64,000 bases of DNA from Camarhynchus parvulus. Its lineage: Eukaryota > Chordata > Aves > Passeriformes > Thraupidae. The position numbers and the translations under genes are program-made. Below the pieces are notes generated by a model. The model worked only from the letters and a program-made list of their open reading frames with translations, did not search any database and was not told the origin of the DNA. Positions 49,614 through 62,999 of the stretch are shown piece by piece (position 1 is the first letter of the stretch; every line of letters begins with the position of its first letter). The stretch spans positions 15,045,001 through 15,109,000 of the forward strand of contig NC_044584.1 in the NCBI RefSeq assembly GCF_901933205.1, written 5' to 3'.

Positions 49614-49691
49614 TCAAGCCTTCTGATCATGGAGCCCATCTCGTCTCTTCCTTCACCCCGAAAACCTTGTGTCCAACCGACAACACGCGTT

Positions 49692-52600
49692 TATTCACTA
49701 AGAACTGTAAAGGTCCTTACAAACATCGGCATTGTTTTCCCAATAGAAAACAAGCAACAAATAAGAAGCTGTAAGGGGATTACTTCCTGTAGCTTTCTCT
49801 TCTCCACCTGGTGAAGTCATCTACTGAATCACAGACACCAAAAGCTGCTTGAGGGAATTCCTTCAAGTCAGCTGTCCCCTGCCACACAATATTTAAAGCT
49901 CCAGGAACATGCTTCTTGAGTTTGCCCCTCTTCCTCAAAAACCTATTACCCAAATAAATACATTTCTCTGTTCATGAAGTCAGATTGAATGTAATGCCAG
50001 TGTGACCGCAAAAAGAAAAAACAGCCAACCCTACCCTGAATTTGCAAGCAGACTTTCTTCATCTTTCAACAGAAATATAATATTCTGTAATACTGGCTCA
50101 GGAGCAGTGACAACAAAAGGATGTTTGGAGACTTCAGCATGAAATGTATCTTAAAACCAGATCATCAAAAGCAGTTAGAGGACTCTGTACCATTTACAAG
50201 TCAAACCCCATTGAGTCAGAATCATAAATACCTCTGAAGCCTCAAGTGTTCAGATGTTTCTGAAAAAGCATCTTTTTCACAAAACAGCTTAAGCATAAGT
50301 TCACACGAGCTGCTCTAATACCACTAAATCCCAAGTCTGTGGTCAGCTTTCCTGCTGGTCTAACAGCACTCTCTGAATATTTGGGTGCTGTGGGCTATCA
50401 GCAGCTCGCACGTCCCATGAACACGACTGCTGCACCCAGGCAGACCCTTGAGAAGCTGTCCTGGCAGCTGAGGGCATGGCTGCTCCTTGCTGCAGCTTCT
50501 CTGGGGCACAAAAAGACCATCCAGCTGTCAGAACAGAGGTGTTCAACTCTGCCAGCCCTCCCAGCACTCTGAGCCCAGTGCTGGCAGCACCTGAGGTCAC
50601 CAAACCAGCCCTGCCCAGCCGCGATCTGGAGCACTCTCTCCTTTAACCTCTGCATTGAACTCAATTAAATTTCTGATGAGCATCCGTCTCCCCAGCCCCT
50701 GGATCAAGTCCCAAACCCCAGCTCCAATTCCCTGGGGAGGCAGCAGCCCCACGGAGCTCCGAGGAAAGGAGTGCACATCTCACACGGCCTCCTTCTCCTG
50801 GGGTTTGTTACTGACAAAGGAACAAGTGCTGCAGGAATTCCTTGTGATTGCCGGGTCTTAGATGCTCCATGTTTTGCAAGATTTTATTAAGGAGGAGTTG
50901 CATTATTTAACATCTTATGGCAGAAGCTGACAGAACCTGCGCTCAAATAGTTCTAATCAGAAATTGGTGGAATGCAGCATGAGAACACACAAAAATAATA
51001 CATAGCAAAAAACAGTTCAAGGGATTATTTTCCCCATGTTTTATATTAATAACACGATTTTAATTTCACACTTTTTAATATTAATTTGATTTCTTAATTT
51101 CTGTTTCTTCACCATATTTGTTTATGAAAGTATGTAAATAGTGCAAAATAATAACGAATACAAGATGTTTAAAAACATTCAGTTAGAGCTGAGTTGTTAC
51201 TACGCTGTAGTCCCTTCTAATTATATTTTAAAAAGCCTAAGGTAGGGCCTTAGCTGGTGCAAAAAGAGAATCATACCTAAAGATTCCTTCCCATTCCAAC
51301 ACAATAAAGGCAGCTGGGTGTGTGTGAACCATTAGAGCATCTTAACCAAGGAGTAAGATTTGACTCCTGTGTAGATTCATGTTTGAGTATCAGGGTTCTA
51401 ATGTAGAAGTCTTTAAGAAAGAGATTATAATGGAAAAAAAGGGAGCATAAAAAAATTCCTTTTCCTGTGGTTTTATTTTGAACAGCAGAAATACATTCAG
51501 ACACGCAGAAAATAAAGAGGAACAATGCAAATTAATTTGAAATTATTTGGATGAATTAGGCCTATGGTTTGATAGCTGAATTATGCAGTTACATATGCAT
51601 AACATAGCCCAGTGTATGGGAACCTAAGGTAATGAGACTAAAAGCCAAAACATAATCAGATATACAAGAATTAAAAGGGAGGCAATGCACTTTCACAGAT
51701 CATTTGGGGTAAATTCAGGATAAAATGATAAAACAGCTGAAATGTTGCAAAAGGAAAACATATCAAGAATACAGGCTGAACAAATTATTAATCATTAACT
51801 CACATACATGTCTTTCTATTTACAGTACCCCTTACAGGAGAAAAATTCTCCTTTTTGTAATATTAAATTAAAAGAGGGACTAATTTTATAAATCACTGAA
51901 ATTCTATGACAAAAACATGGCTGCAGCCTCGCAGAGCTAGAGAGAGCCCATGTGCAAAGTACTCTTGAGTACTTTATTCTATGACTTGACTCTCTCTACT
52001 CCTTTTTACTCCACTGGGATTGGATAAGCTGCTCAGTATCTTTACTCCTAAAATGAATGATCTGTCAAGGGTAAATTTCATCCACACAAAGGCTGAATCT
52101 AAGAAAATATTTTGGGGTTCTTGCAAGTCTCATGCAATTTCTATTTAAATATTAAAATACAAATACAGAGAGAGTGCATGGAGGCACTATGCATACACAC
52201 ACAGACAACTGGGAGTATTTCTAATTTCAGAACTTGTTCTATGGTCAGGGAGGTATGTCATTAAACTGTTTTACTCCACCTAATAAAATTCGTAACATTT
52301 ATTAACTGGGGGAAAACCACTAATTGATTTTGTCTCCTGGACACCCATACCTCCTAGCCATGTTTAACTGCCTGCATAATTGTATAAAATTGTGGTGTAC
52401 AGTTAGATAATGCATGCAATATGAAATTAATGGTTGAATTCCTCATGCTTGATCCATATTTAGAAGGAACCAGCAACCCAGGCCCTGCTCCCTTTGATTC
52501 CAAACTGGAGCCCTGTTAGTGGATGGCAATAGAGGTTACAAGTAACAGGTTCTGTCCTTTCTGGAACACATCTGGGACTGGCTGTGCCCAGCACGGGGCA

Positions 52601-54475
52601 GCCCCAGGCTCCCCTCACCCTCAGGCCTGGCTTTAGGGTTTTTCTTCTCACTTTTGATCAGTCTTTTTACTGTTAACACCATTGTTTTTAAAAAAAAATA
52701 CTTGCTTGTCTTGTACTATCTCACCTTCTTCCATTTTATATTTAAATAATTGTTTCAAAACTACTTTTAAGGAGAAAAATCACCAAGAAGTAAACACAAA
52801 ATTATGTGCTATATTATTAGATTAGGAAATTCTTAATCATATACAAGATCTTATTAAAATGTTGCAAATTACACACAATTTTTCTATCAATCATGCAGGA
52901 CACCTCAGTTGTGTTACTTCTATGAGAGAGAGCACAGGAAACTGCCTTACAGAAACTGCCAGATAGACTGAGCAAAATGAACAAAAGATAGAAAAGACCT
53001 ATATTCTCTGCAAAAAGTAGACATATGTTAGACTAAAAGTAACTATATGATATTTCTCCCACAGGTTTGGGGTTTTTTTAAACAAAAACTCAGAGGGCAT
53101 TCCTATTAAAAGTATACAAAGAAATGTCTCCAAAGCAAGCCTCAGCAGGATAAAAATATTCTTGCCACAAAAGATGATGAGTTTGTACTTAGATCAAGGG
53201 CTTTAAACAATGCAGAAAAAACGACGAGATCCTATTAGTAGTCATTGATCTGTTAATAAATTTTATTTGAATTTTTTTGAGGGGGAGGAGGAGGTGCAAA
53301 GGGCTGTAAAGGCTTGGACCAGAGTCATGGCTAATGCTGAAGCAGTCTAAGTTAAACTAAAGAAGAAAACAAAACATCTGAGGCTCTGCCATGGCATTGG
53401 AGTGGACTGGCTGCAAAGAGCCTCAGGTGATGGCAACTCCTAGGTGCAGGCAAAAGGGGACCAGGCCAGCCTCCATCAGCACAGGACAAAGGTTTGCCAG
53501 CTCTCCAGAACTGGAGGTGAAGCACTTCATGCGTTGTGTCCATCTAAGCCGGGCACATTCAGCTCCCAGTCACACATTCCCCCCCAGCAGGTCATGGGTA
53601 AATTGGCACTAAAGGGTTAGCCAGGGTTTCACAAGCAGAAAAACAATCAATTTACTCAAATGTATGCCTTCAGTGAGAGGACAAATTAGACTTTGGAAGA
53701 TTGTTTCTGCAAACACCACCTGCAGCCAGGCAAAGAGCAGGCAGGTAGGAAGTGAGGCACCCAGACAGCCCAGAGCAGTGTGGCTGCAGAAGATAAGTTC
53801 TGCCAATTAAAAAAGGAGTTCAGTACATTGCTGCTGATCACCCCAGCCCTTTCCTTGGGGGTGTCACACAGAACAACTGAGAAGCAGCAGCACTTCCCAA
53901 GATTCCATAAAGCATCATCAATATGAGTTAGAATTTCTGCTATTGCCATTCCTGTCACTGTCCTGGAACAACTTTTAATGCAAAATTATGTGAAATAATG
54001 TACAATGATTATTTTGGTGAATGTTTAAGAATTTCATTCATTTTTGTTAACTTTTTTTTTTTCATTTTGCTAGTAAATAACACACAGAGATGAACCCCCT
54101 TCACCTCTGGGCATGGATAAGAATGAGGCAGGGTTTGTAGGTAATATTACTTATTAGATCAATGAAAAGAGCAAGGAAAGGACAGACATGCTGTCAGGTG
54201 TACAGGCAAGTCACATCAGTCAGGCTAATAAAAGATACTGCCTCTCTCCACAAACTCCATCTCACGTTCTTAAACCCCTTTGTTTACAAGAACAATATGG
54301 TACACATAAAAGAGCACTGCTGCTTGGATCAATCAGATAAGAACCTTGCCAGCAAAATAACTTTTTCATTAAAACAGAACACATTTAAAATTGGATTCTG
54401 ATCTTATATGTTTCTTTAGGGCCTCTCTGACTGTATCACCAAGTAATGAATTCTAATTGGAAATATGGATTGATG
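49692..54475. other. Non-coding stretch, nothing specific
   Basis: A GC-richer patch at about 50340-50850 has overlapping chance frames (68 to 88 codons) on both strands. The 50.9-52.45 kb part is strongly AT-rich with TAATTA and TTATTAA words, compatible with regulatory or simply AT-rich DNA. T-runs occur near 54051-54062. No gene or interspersed repeat was recognised. Confidence 0.5.
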
Positions 54476-54500
54476 CCTCTAATTTGTGGCACATTAGAGG
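54476..54500. repeat. Perfect inverted repeat, 8-bp arms
   Basis: CCTCTAAT at 54476-54483 pairs with ATTAGAGG at 54493-54500 over a 9-base loop. Minor structure of uncertain meaning. Confidence 0.55.
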
Positions 54501-55480
54501 TGTGATTCTGCTCTCACAATTTTTCTACAATGGCAAATCATCTTCAAACTATACAGATATTTCTGGTTCGTAAAGATCAGAATTGAATAAATATGTTTTT
54601 GTTGGATAGTCAATATGCACTGGAGATAGCCAGCATGGAATATTGAAGGCTTTGCCCCTGCTCCTGCATCATTTCAAATCTTTAACACATTACCTAGCAC
54701 ACAGATATAAATATTTGGATTAAATCACTCACAGACTGTGTAGGACCTCTTTATACTCAACTTTGTTGTCTTTCTGTATTCTAAATCACATGCATCAAAT
54801 CTTCACTCCTTCTCTTACATTTAATATGCAGCTCTGGAACTGCAGTTATACATCATTTTCATTTGTTGAAGAGTGATATATAATCTGGACTGAAATTAAA
54901 TAATGTCATCCTGTGTTTAGTATTTATTGATACAAATTTAACCTGCTCATATTTCAACCTCCAATCTTCCACCGAATAATCTGTATTTAATTATGCATTC
55001 CACCTCTCTATTGACCTTTGAAAATATCCCTCATGACTACCAATCAAAAGTGATATAAATTAGAAATTCTTTTGAGTCTTTGTACACTATTTATCATTCC
55101 ACTCCCCAAATAAGTCAGCACTTCAAGCTCGTTCTCAAAATCTGCCCCCTAATCCTGAAAACTCCAAACCCCTAAACCCTCAAAGTTCCCCACAATTCCA
55201 GTTATAATTAAAATATCACTGTGTATTTGACAAAGAAAAGATTAATGAACACATGAAGCAATCGCAAGTGATGTGATGGCTAAAAAGCAAGGAACATTTT
55301 GGGCATACCATTCTAACCACTGTCAAATAAGTTTGGCTTAAAAGCAACTTAGAGCTGTACTTTTTGATATTCAAGTACAGCTTACTAGAAACATTTATTA
55401 TTTGATGAAAGAATCAACAAAGAAAATTCACAATGAGGTAATAAAGTGGGCAGAATTGTAGCCCTCTCTACAATTTATTT
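54501..55480. other. AT-rich non-coding stretch
   Basis: AT-rich with no long frame, no recognised repeat and few low-complexity runs. Confidence 0.5.
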
Positions 55481-55509
55481 ACTTATTCTTACAAGTTGTG
55501 AGAATAAGT
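55481..55509. repeat. 29-base palindrome
   Basis: ACTTATTCT at 55481-55489 pairs with AGAATAAGT at 55501-55509. The inside (55490-55500) also pairs, with one T-G mismatch, around a single central G. The result is 14 nearly continuous pairs about one base. This is the longest palindrome noticed in the window and could extrude as a cruciform. Confidence 0.75.
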
Positions 55510-56380
55510 TGTAAATAAGCTGCCATTTGAGCTGCAAAGGGATGTCTGTTATAGATATGTGGCTTTTAATTTACTATAAAGTACATGCAAGCTCAGACTT
55601 AGAATCAACTCATAAAATAGCAAATTAAAATGTTTTTAGCAAGTAGAAGAGAGCAACAATTTTGAAAACTTTCTATGGTCCTACCATGAAATTCACTTTA
55701 CCCCCTGAAGCCTAAGTATTCTGACTGCTCTCAGAGACAAAAGGTCTTGAGAGAGTGAAATCTATTTCCTGGAGACTTTGGCCTAGCACATATCCAGAGC
55801 ATATGTGTGAGCAGATACATGGACATGTCATAGCCACCAACCCCAGGATACACAGGACTTCTATTCCAGCTCTTCTACTCCAGCAGGAGTAAAACAGCTT
55901 TGCATGACTGCAAGACCTATATTGCAAATAATCAAAAGCTTCAGAACTTCAGTGTGCCACAAAGAAAATAAAAAAGCACAACATTGGTCATATTTCACCT
56001 AAAAAGTTCCATGCATGTAAAGCAGCCTAAGGATGTAATTGATTTACACAGCGGCAAAACAACACCAGTGGTCCCAGCAAAACAGGCTGCAGTTATCAGT
56101 AATTGGATTCATTCTGTCATACAATCAGAAAACTGGAGGTATGTACCTCAGAAATTTCCCAGAATTGCTTTAAGGCTCAGAGTCTGACACACTAACAGCA
56201 GACAGCTTCTGGTGCTCCAGAGACTACTCCCACTCCAGCTGTAATAAGCCAAAGACAAAGGGAATTTTCAGCCTCTAAGAGCAACTTGGCAATAACTCTG
56301 CTGTTTGGATTAATAACAGCAGGGCAAATACACTGGAAACATCCATCCATTTTACATGGACTTTATTAAGTACTGTCCAG
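55510..56380. other. Non-coding spacer
   Basis: AT-rich spacer. Two short frames (67 and 71 codons) show no recognisable product. Confidence 0.5.
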
Positions 56381-56505
56381 AAAAAAACAAAAAACCCCAA
56401 ACAAACAAACAAATAAAAAAACCACACCCAAAACCAAACAACAACAACAAAAAACCCAAACAAACAAACAAACAAAAAAAACAACAACAAAAAAAACAAA
56501 ACCCC
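56381..56505. repeat. (AAAC)n / (AAC)n simple repeat, G-free
   Basis: About 125 bases made of A and C with a single T (56414) and no G, including (CAAA) and (CAA) runs. The Phe/Val/Leu-rich minus-strand frame and the Lys/Asn/Pro/Gln-rich plus-strand frame across it are translation artefacts of the repeat. It might be an expanded retroposition tail, but no element body was recognised upstream. Confidence 0.85.
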
Positions 56506-56719
56506 AAGGCTACTTTCTATGCTGCTTTATGTTCTAACAGGTCCTAAACTTCATTTCTGGGATTGTTAGCAAACTTGGTCATTTTAAATGTGATATTGTA
56601 CTGGTATTTCCAAGCTGGTACTAACTTTTATGCTTGTCATGCTCATAAAGGAGAAATCATAATCACATATAGTTCATCTTTCGCTTAGTGAAACAGAGTT
56701 AAGTCTCACCACCCAAAAT
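56506..56719. other. Spacer between simple repeat and CR1 tail
   Basis: No recognised feature. Part of it may be diverged CR1 sequence leading into the next entry. Confidence 0.4.
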
Positions 56720-56812
56720 AACCTGAAGATGTCCCTGCCTGTGGGAGAGAGGTTGGAATAAACTTTAAAGGTCCCTTCCCACACAAACAACTTCATGATT
56801 GTATCCTATAAA
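56720..56812 (+). mobile_element. CR1 LINE 3'-end fragment
   Basis: The order GTCCCTGCCTGTGGGAGAG, then GGTTGGAATAAACTTTAAAG, then GTCCCTTCCCACACAAACAA, then TTCATGATTGTATCCTAT matches the 3' untranslated end of CR1 retrotransposons. It includes the GGTTGGA..AAAGGTCCCTTCC core and a degraded copy of the short tail repeat. CR1 is the dominant LINE of birds, usually present as 5'-truncated pieces like this one. No reverse-transcriptase sequence remains. Strand follows from the tail lying at the right. Confidence 0.8.
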
Positions 56813-59512
56813 TCAGCTTCTCCATTCCTCTGGTCAGGCTGTAGGCCTTAAAGGCATTCTTTCATGTTAACCTTCATCTTTTCTCAGTACAGGGTACACA
56901 GAGTGGTACAATATTTTGCCCGTCTTCATACTAACATCTTTCTAAGGATATTAGTTCTGCTTCTTCAATTGACTTGCAAAATTCTAAAACTGCATTAACT
57001 GCAGCCCATGCCTTCACATTAGCTCAGTCCATGGCCCACTCATGGGGCTGGAAACCTTTCTTTTTGTGCCCATAAATGCACCTGTCTGTAGGCCAGCCCT
57101 AATCCTGAACAAAGATTTCAAGCTGTGGATTCCCTTTGCTGGACTCCCATTTGGTTTGGACAGGGATGATTGCTGGAATTAACCATGTTATGAAACAGGA
57201 CATCTTTCTGACCATGTAACCAAACTTTGCACCTTTCCTCCAGGACTCTGAGGGTGATTTTTGTCATTGCAGCTGAAATCTGCCCATGCCACCCTGAGGT
57301 CCTCAGCAGCACAGGCTGTTGGTGTCAGGATAAAGCACATAGCAGCAGTAGTTAACTAATATTGATGATATCCTGAATATGTGTCCCCTTGGTGAAAAAT
57401 TGATACTAAGGGGGGAAAAAAACTCCAACAAAGCATAGTAAGAGTTGTATCGGCAAAAGTTTTGATTTGGTTTATCTTTTGAGACAGTTTGATCAGATAG
57501 ATTAAGTTTCTGTGCATCTCTCTAAAGACCACAGTAATAACCAGTGTCATGACTTTCAAATCCTTTGAACTGCAGAAGGGAATCAAACATGGTTGTCTTT
57601 TTATCCCAGCTTTTACTCTTTAGAATTCTAAAAGCTTGCTTTGCTCATCTGTCAAAGGGATGGCATTAAGGGGATCACTGTTGACAAGTGATAGTACAAA
57701 TTATGCAACACAAATGACATTTCACTACCTCTCCTCTGATCTGCAATTCCCACTCTCAATCATTCCCTATTCTATGAAAATATTAAACCACAGATCCAAC
57801 TGCAGAAAAAGTGATAGTGTAGGTGTCTCTTGATATCTTGCTACTGAACAAAAATATGTTCTGAAGCCCACACCTATAATTATGTTTGTGAGAGTGGGTT
57901 CCATTTAAAGTCCCCTGGTTCCTGTGGGGATCTTGAAATATAAGTATATAGATGTCATGACAGGATCAGGGCTATAAGGTCTTTTCTAAGTAAATGTTAA
58001 CAGTTCTGAAAGGTCTTGCATTAAATTCAGTGTAAACCAACAGGCAAAATCATTAGGCTGCATTTCATCGGAGGTTTCTCCTTAGGCAAGGAGAAACTGA
58101 AAAATTTATGTGTCCTTCCAGTTTGCCCCTCAAGAAAGCCTTATCTCAAACCCATTCAGCATCAGCTCCTGAGGAGTGTTCTCATTTTCTTCCATGGTTT
58201 AGAGAGACCTCCAGTGACAAGAGGATTCTGAGAAGTCAGAATTGCAGCATTCAAGGCACTCAGGTCAGAGTAAGAGCAAGCAACCAAAGAGCCAGGAGTG
58301 TGCCAGCAGAGTGGAGGGGAGGAGAGGAGCAATTCCAGCAGCAAGGACACAGCCCCAACCAGCCCAGCACCAGACAATCCACACACTGGCTGCATTGCAC
58401 TAAATACTGCAAAAAATTTCAAGTTTTAGCTGCACTCTTATCGCTGCAATGAGACAATTTAGTCCTCAGACATTACAAATCAGACTAACAGCAGGCTGGA
58501 GGTGAATTAGTTTTGAGACTGCCTCAGAAGAGGAGGACTGGAGGTGGGATTTTCCCTATTAGTGAGATTATTCCTGCCTCATCGACACATGTTAATGCTC
58601 ATGTAAACTGGAGTAATACAGAGGGCAAAATGATTTTAGGAGTCACCTGAAGAGACTGCATGGGCACCACAGGTGATATTGCTGCCAAGGAAGCCTCTGC
58701 ACACAGGCTTTGCAACCAGGACTTTCGATTACTCTCAGAGTCAGCACTACAGAGGAGGTTCATCTTCAATTGCTTCTCTTTTGGAACAAAAATATTGACT
58801 GAAAACAATGCACAAGTGTTTTCAGAAGTGGACAATTGACTTGTTTGGGCACCTGATCTCAAGACACTGTCAAAACACTGAAATATTGAATTAACACAAG
58901 GGTTGCATCATACAAGAGAAACAGAAATGGGATTAGAGATAGAAATTTTGCCACAAGGCTGTGTTTAGACTGAAGAAAAACAAAAGAATAAAATTATATT
59001 AATCTATTTTTGCCCAAAGCTGTAAAAAGCTCTTGTGTCAAAAACCATCCCTCTAAGTTACACTTGGTATCCCTGCTATATATTATATTAACTGCTTTTT
59101 ATTAGCAGTCTTATTACTCTCAATATGCACAAGAGCAGAGCAGTTTGCAAATGAACAGAATTGGACTGCAAAGAGTACAAACCATGGGAAATGCTACAAG
59201 TTATTTACTGGCTTGGTATAAATCTGCATATAGATTGAGGAATTCAGTCATAAGCACCTCCAGGTGAGCCTCAGCAGACGTGGTTATGAGGGCACCTGGA
59301 AGCTTTGTGTGCACACAATGGGCTGCTGCAAATGGAAGGGAACAGTTCAATTTCTCAAGCACGCTTAGGCATCTCTATTTATTGGGGAATTATGGTATGG
59401 TATGTCTTGGAAGAAAAGGAAATAGAGACCTTGGCTTACTGCTACAGAGTAAGCCACTGGAGTTCTTTGTGAAGTAGGATTATGCTGAGTTTAAGGATAA
59501 AAATCCCATATT
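56813..59512. other. Non-coding stretch, nothing specific
   Basis: Overlapping frames of up to 114 codons at 58.1-58.45 kb lie on both strands and show no domain. No repeats were recognised. Confidence 0.5.
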
Positions 59513-59550
59513 CTAATGCGATTTAGGACGCGCAACTCCCCGTGCAAGTT
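59513..59550. other. Small CpG cluster
   Basis: Four CpGs fall within about 30 bases (ATGCGATT, GGACGCGCAA, CCCCGTGC) in otherwise CpG-poor DNA. It is too small for a CpG island. It may be a constrained site or a recent insertion remnant. Confidence 0.3.
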
Positions 59551-62500
59551 TTCCCAACCTTGATCACTTTTTTAAAGCTGATTTTAGTTCCACTGAGCAA
59601 ATTATCCAAGAATCAGTCAGATTAGGGGGATAAAATGGAACTAGAGGGAAAGATAGATGCATTAAGAGCATTAGAACTTAAAATCTTCCATGTGACTCCC
59701 AGTTTAGCTGAATGCTACTCCTTTTTAAAATGGATGATGAATGACTTCTCACCTGCTGATGGAAACCACAGGTACTGCAAGGGAAATGAAGGGTACTTCT
59801 ATTTTTTGTGTATAGCACAGCCACTTAAATTCTCTTCCTTTTATGTTTGTAACAGTTTTCATTTGGCAAAAGGAGAATAGCTGGAGGGAAGTTAAAATTT
59901 ATTTCAAATCATGGCTCTAATTTATGCTTTAATCCAAGTAAAACCTGGGCACTAACATGAAAAATCAGGACCATGATTTCTGAAAGTTTGTTGTTATATA
60001 GTAAGATAATTCCTTGCACTCAAGCAAAAATTCCTTAATTAAGATAGGAATGCTCTATGGTTATATGAAAGAGGACAGTCAGCCCCAATACACTTAATTT
60101 TTGCTATCTATTGTATGATCTACACAAGATCACTTCTCTTCAATATTTGCATCTCTAATTGAGAAGACAGTATTTCTCAGGGAGGTATATTAAAATAAGT
60201 CCTCAGCTTCATCTGATCGCTGAATTATTATTATTCATGGGAGTTCCACTGTTAGTGTCACACCTAATGTAATCTCAAGCTATGCTAATTAATGTAATTT
60301 CAGAGTGGCCTCCTCATATTGCTCCTCTCCTCTCTCCTCATCCTGTCCCTTGAGTCCTTTTGTCACCATGTTCAGCATGGATAAAATTGTCCTGTGGAAT
60401 ATAGTGTTTGACAAAATCAACCTTTTATGTCTTGGACTGTCTCTTAGCTGGGGCAGCTCGCCCATAAGGAATTATTCCTTACCATGGCTGCCATTAAGGA
60501 TTCTGAACCCTCTACAAGTCCATAGCAGGTGAACTTAGGAAAGTCAATAAGCCTCTGAGGGGACCTTAAGCTGTGATATGAGCATTTAATCCTCTGTTTC
60601 TTTTGGAACCTTTACACAAAGTGCTCTGCAGCTGAATTCTGATAAAATGAAAAGGTAAACTCTAATTAGAACAATGCAGTTCAGGCTTTTTACATTAAGG
60701 TTGTCACAGCACTTTCAATATGAAAATCAATCTATGAGGGCTTACAGCTCAGACATGAAAAGGTTTCATGAACTTCACTGGGCTGGCAAAGGTCTCTGCC
60801 ACACTGAAAAGCTCATTTTTAGCCAGGTTTCATACAGAAATAAGTCTCATTAAACAAAAGGGTACAAGTGATATTGTATTGGCACAAGAGCTTGCCTAAC
60901 CTAGCCGCTTTGGAACCCATTGATTATTTTCAACCAAGACGCCCAAAAAAAGTGCAATGAGAATTGCTTTCCTGTGCTCTCCATGGATGCAGCTGTTAGG
61001 TAGAGAAGGTGCACACCAAAACACAGAGAAAAGAGCAGTCCAGAAGTCACTCACTGCTCCAACAGCCAGAACCCACTGAGGCTCACACCCTTGGACATGA
61101 TTCCAACCACAGAATGCACAAATGCTGAAAGGCTTTTATCATAGAAGCACTTGTTCCACATAAACTTATTTGTAGAGAAAAACCCCCACAAAATTGAGGG
61201 AGGATTATAGTGGGTTTGACTGTTTGGTCATATCTACACAAAACTTCCTTTACCAGGCAGACAACCTGCTCACAGTGAGGAGAGGACTGAACTCTCAATT
61301 CAATCTCTCTTAGACACTTATATGCTGCTCCCTACTTGTGAATTAAGACTTTGACAAAGTTCATTGCCCTAAAAAACAAAGATTATTTATAATTTTTTTG
61401 GTCAGTTGTGGCCATGTGGCTATTAACGTATGAAAGAAACAAAAATAAAAATTAAATGCAGTAAGACACTTCCCTTAGAGGCAAGGGTCACACTTTTGCT
61501 CAAGGTGCTCTGAAACAGGACATGTGTGAAAATGAGACTCCTTTGTGCTGAGTCTATGCAAAGATAACATTCCAAAGTGTGAAGCTCCTCAATAATACAC
61601 GAAGAACACCCACAACAAAGGTAAATTGCTTCCTGGCAATGCTTTTCATCCCAAGCCTAATTACAGCATCCCAAAAATCTTCTGCTGGAACTCACTGAAT
61701 TTATTCCTTCCTAAATTTATTTTCCTTTAGGACTAACTGCAAATACACTTTTCTAGGACTTTCAAAGTACTATAAGCAAAGAACAGCTTTATCAGCAGAA
61801 AAAACTAGCAAATTAAGATCTAGATCCTTTCTGCTTTTCCATGTAGCTCTAGAGCTCTAACTGTCCCCCTTTTCCTAATGTATAACTTTATATAATACTG
61901 TGCCATTACAGTTGTTCTATAACTCAGTCTCCTGGGTAATTTGCTTTTCTTGTTTTGAACATACAGTGAAAAATTAAAGAAATATTGATAATTACCCCTA
62001 AGACCTGAGATATGAGTGATTTGAGGACAAGTATAAAAGAAAACAGGCTTGGTGTAAAACTTTTCAGCAAAAGAACTCTTAAAAGGAAAAAAGATAATTG
62101 GAGAATAACAACGTGGATTTGGGCAAAAGAGGAAAGAAAACAGGTTAACTTCAGTACTGTTTTAGTTCACATGAAATAAAAAGGAAGCATCACCCTGGAA
62201 AAGCTACCCTAGAAACATGAGGCCATTAAATTCTTTCTTGTTTCATCCTGACTCCTGTTGTCCTCTGGCTGTTCAACTATGTTAAATAAAATACTTCAAA
62301 GGAAAGTCTCAAGTGTTCAACAGTTGATTTTGCTCCCAGAGGTGCTGAACTGGCAAAAGTGGAAACATGTGGAGCAAATATAACTAACCAGAGAGGAAGG
62401 ATGGGCTGCCAGGGCATTTTAGAGAAGGAAAATAAAATAGTAATGAATAGGCCTGAAAAATGAAGGTGAGCATGAACTAGGCTTCATTAGGAAGGAAGGA

Positions 62501-62999
62501 ATGGCAGGGATAACAAATCTGCAGCTTCCTAATACACATCTAATTGGGGCAGATAAAATTATATTCCCATGCATAAAAGGAAATAACACCTTCCTTCTGC
62601 CTCTGGGTGTGAATTCAGGTCATTCAGAACAGGCTTTCCAGGGTAATAAAGGCTGGCTAAGGAGTTCTGCACAGCCCAGGCACTGGTTTCTTATGTTATT
62701 AAGGATCTAGGTACCCAAATATCTGGGATAAATCAGAACTAGAGTCACCCACCATTAATATGGTGCAATCCACCATTAATTCCTGCAGAAAGAGCCATCC
62801 CTGCTCCTCAATCACATAAAAACCCCCCAACCCAGACCAGATCCAATAATTCTGTTAGATGAAACACAAGCACAGTCCTTTGGCTGGAATATTGCCCTGC
62901 AGAAAAGACCAGATCTTCAGGCAGAACTGGTGACAGACCACCATATCAAAAGTTCAAGTGGGAAAAGCAATTTATTCATGCCCCACATGTCAGTGGATG
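59551..62999. other. Non-coding stretch, nothing specific
   Basis: A part near 60220-60300 (GCTGAATTATTATTATTCAT, later GCTAATTAATGTAATTTCAG) is rich in homeodomain-type cores, but this alone is weak. Only short frames and no recognised repeats. Confidence 0.5.

Larger units (their letters stand above)
49302..49685 (+). mobile_element. Solo LTR of an avian class II endogenous retrovirus
   Basis: A 384-bp unit starting TGTCACAGACATTTC and ending in CA, resembling songbird LTRs in word order. Seen inside it: a CCAAT box (49459-49463), a TATA-like (TA)n stretch (about 49577-49599), a polyadenylation signal AATAAA (49608-49613), then a CTCGTCTCTTCCTTCA segment typical of the 3' part of such LTRs. 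The flanks CACGTT (49296-49301) and CGCGTT (49686-49691) match at five of six bases. The difference is a CpG-type transition, and a 6-bp target duplication is what class II (alpha/beta-like) retroviruses make. No gag, pol or env sequence adjoins it, so it is a solo LTR left by recombination. Orientation is set by the CCAAT, TATA and AATAAA order. Exact family name is not asserted. Confidence 0.8.

Noticed and set aside
49302..49685. Full endogenous retrovirus with coding genes
   Set aside because: Only one LTR is present; no gag, pol or env sequence is seen within several kilobases on either side.
56275..56547. Phe/Val-rich membrane-like peptide (minus) and Lys/Asn-rich peptide (plus)
   Set aside because: Both are translations of the G-free A/C simple repeat.
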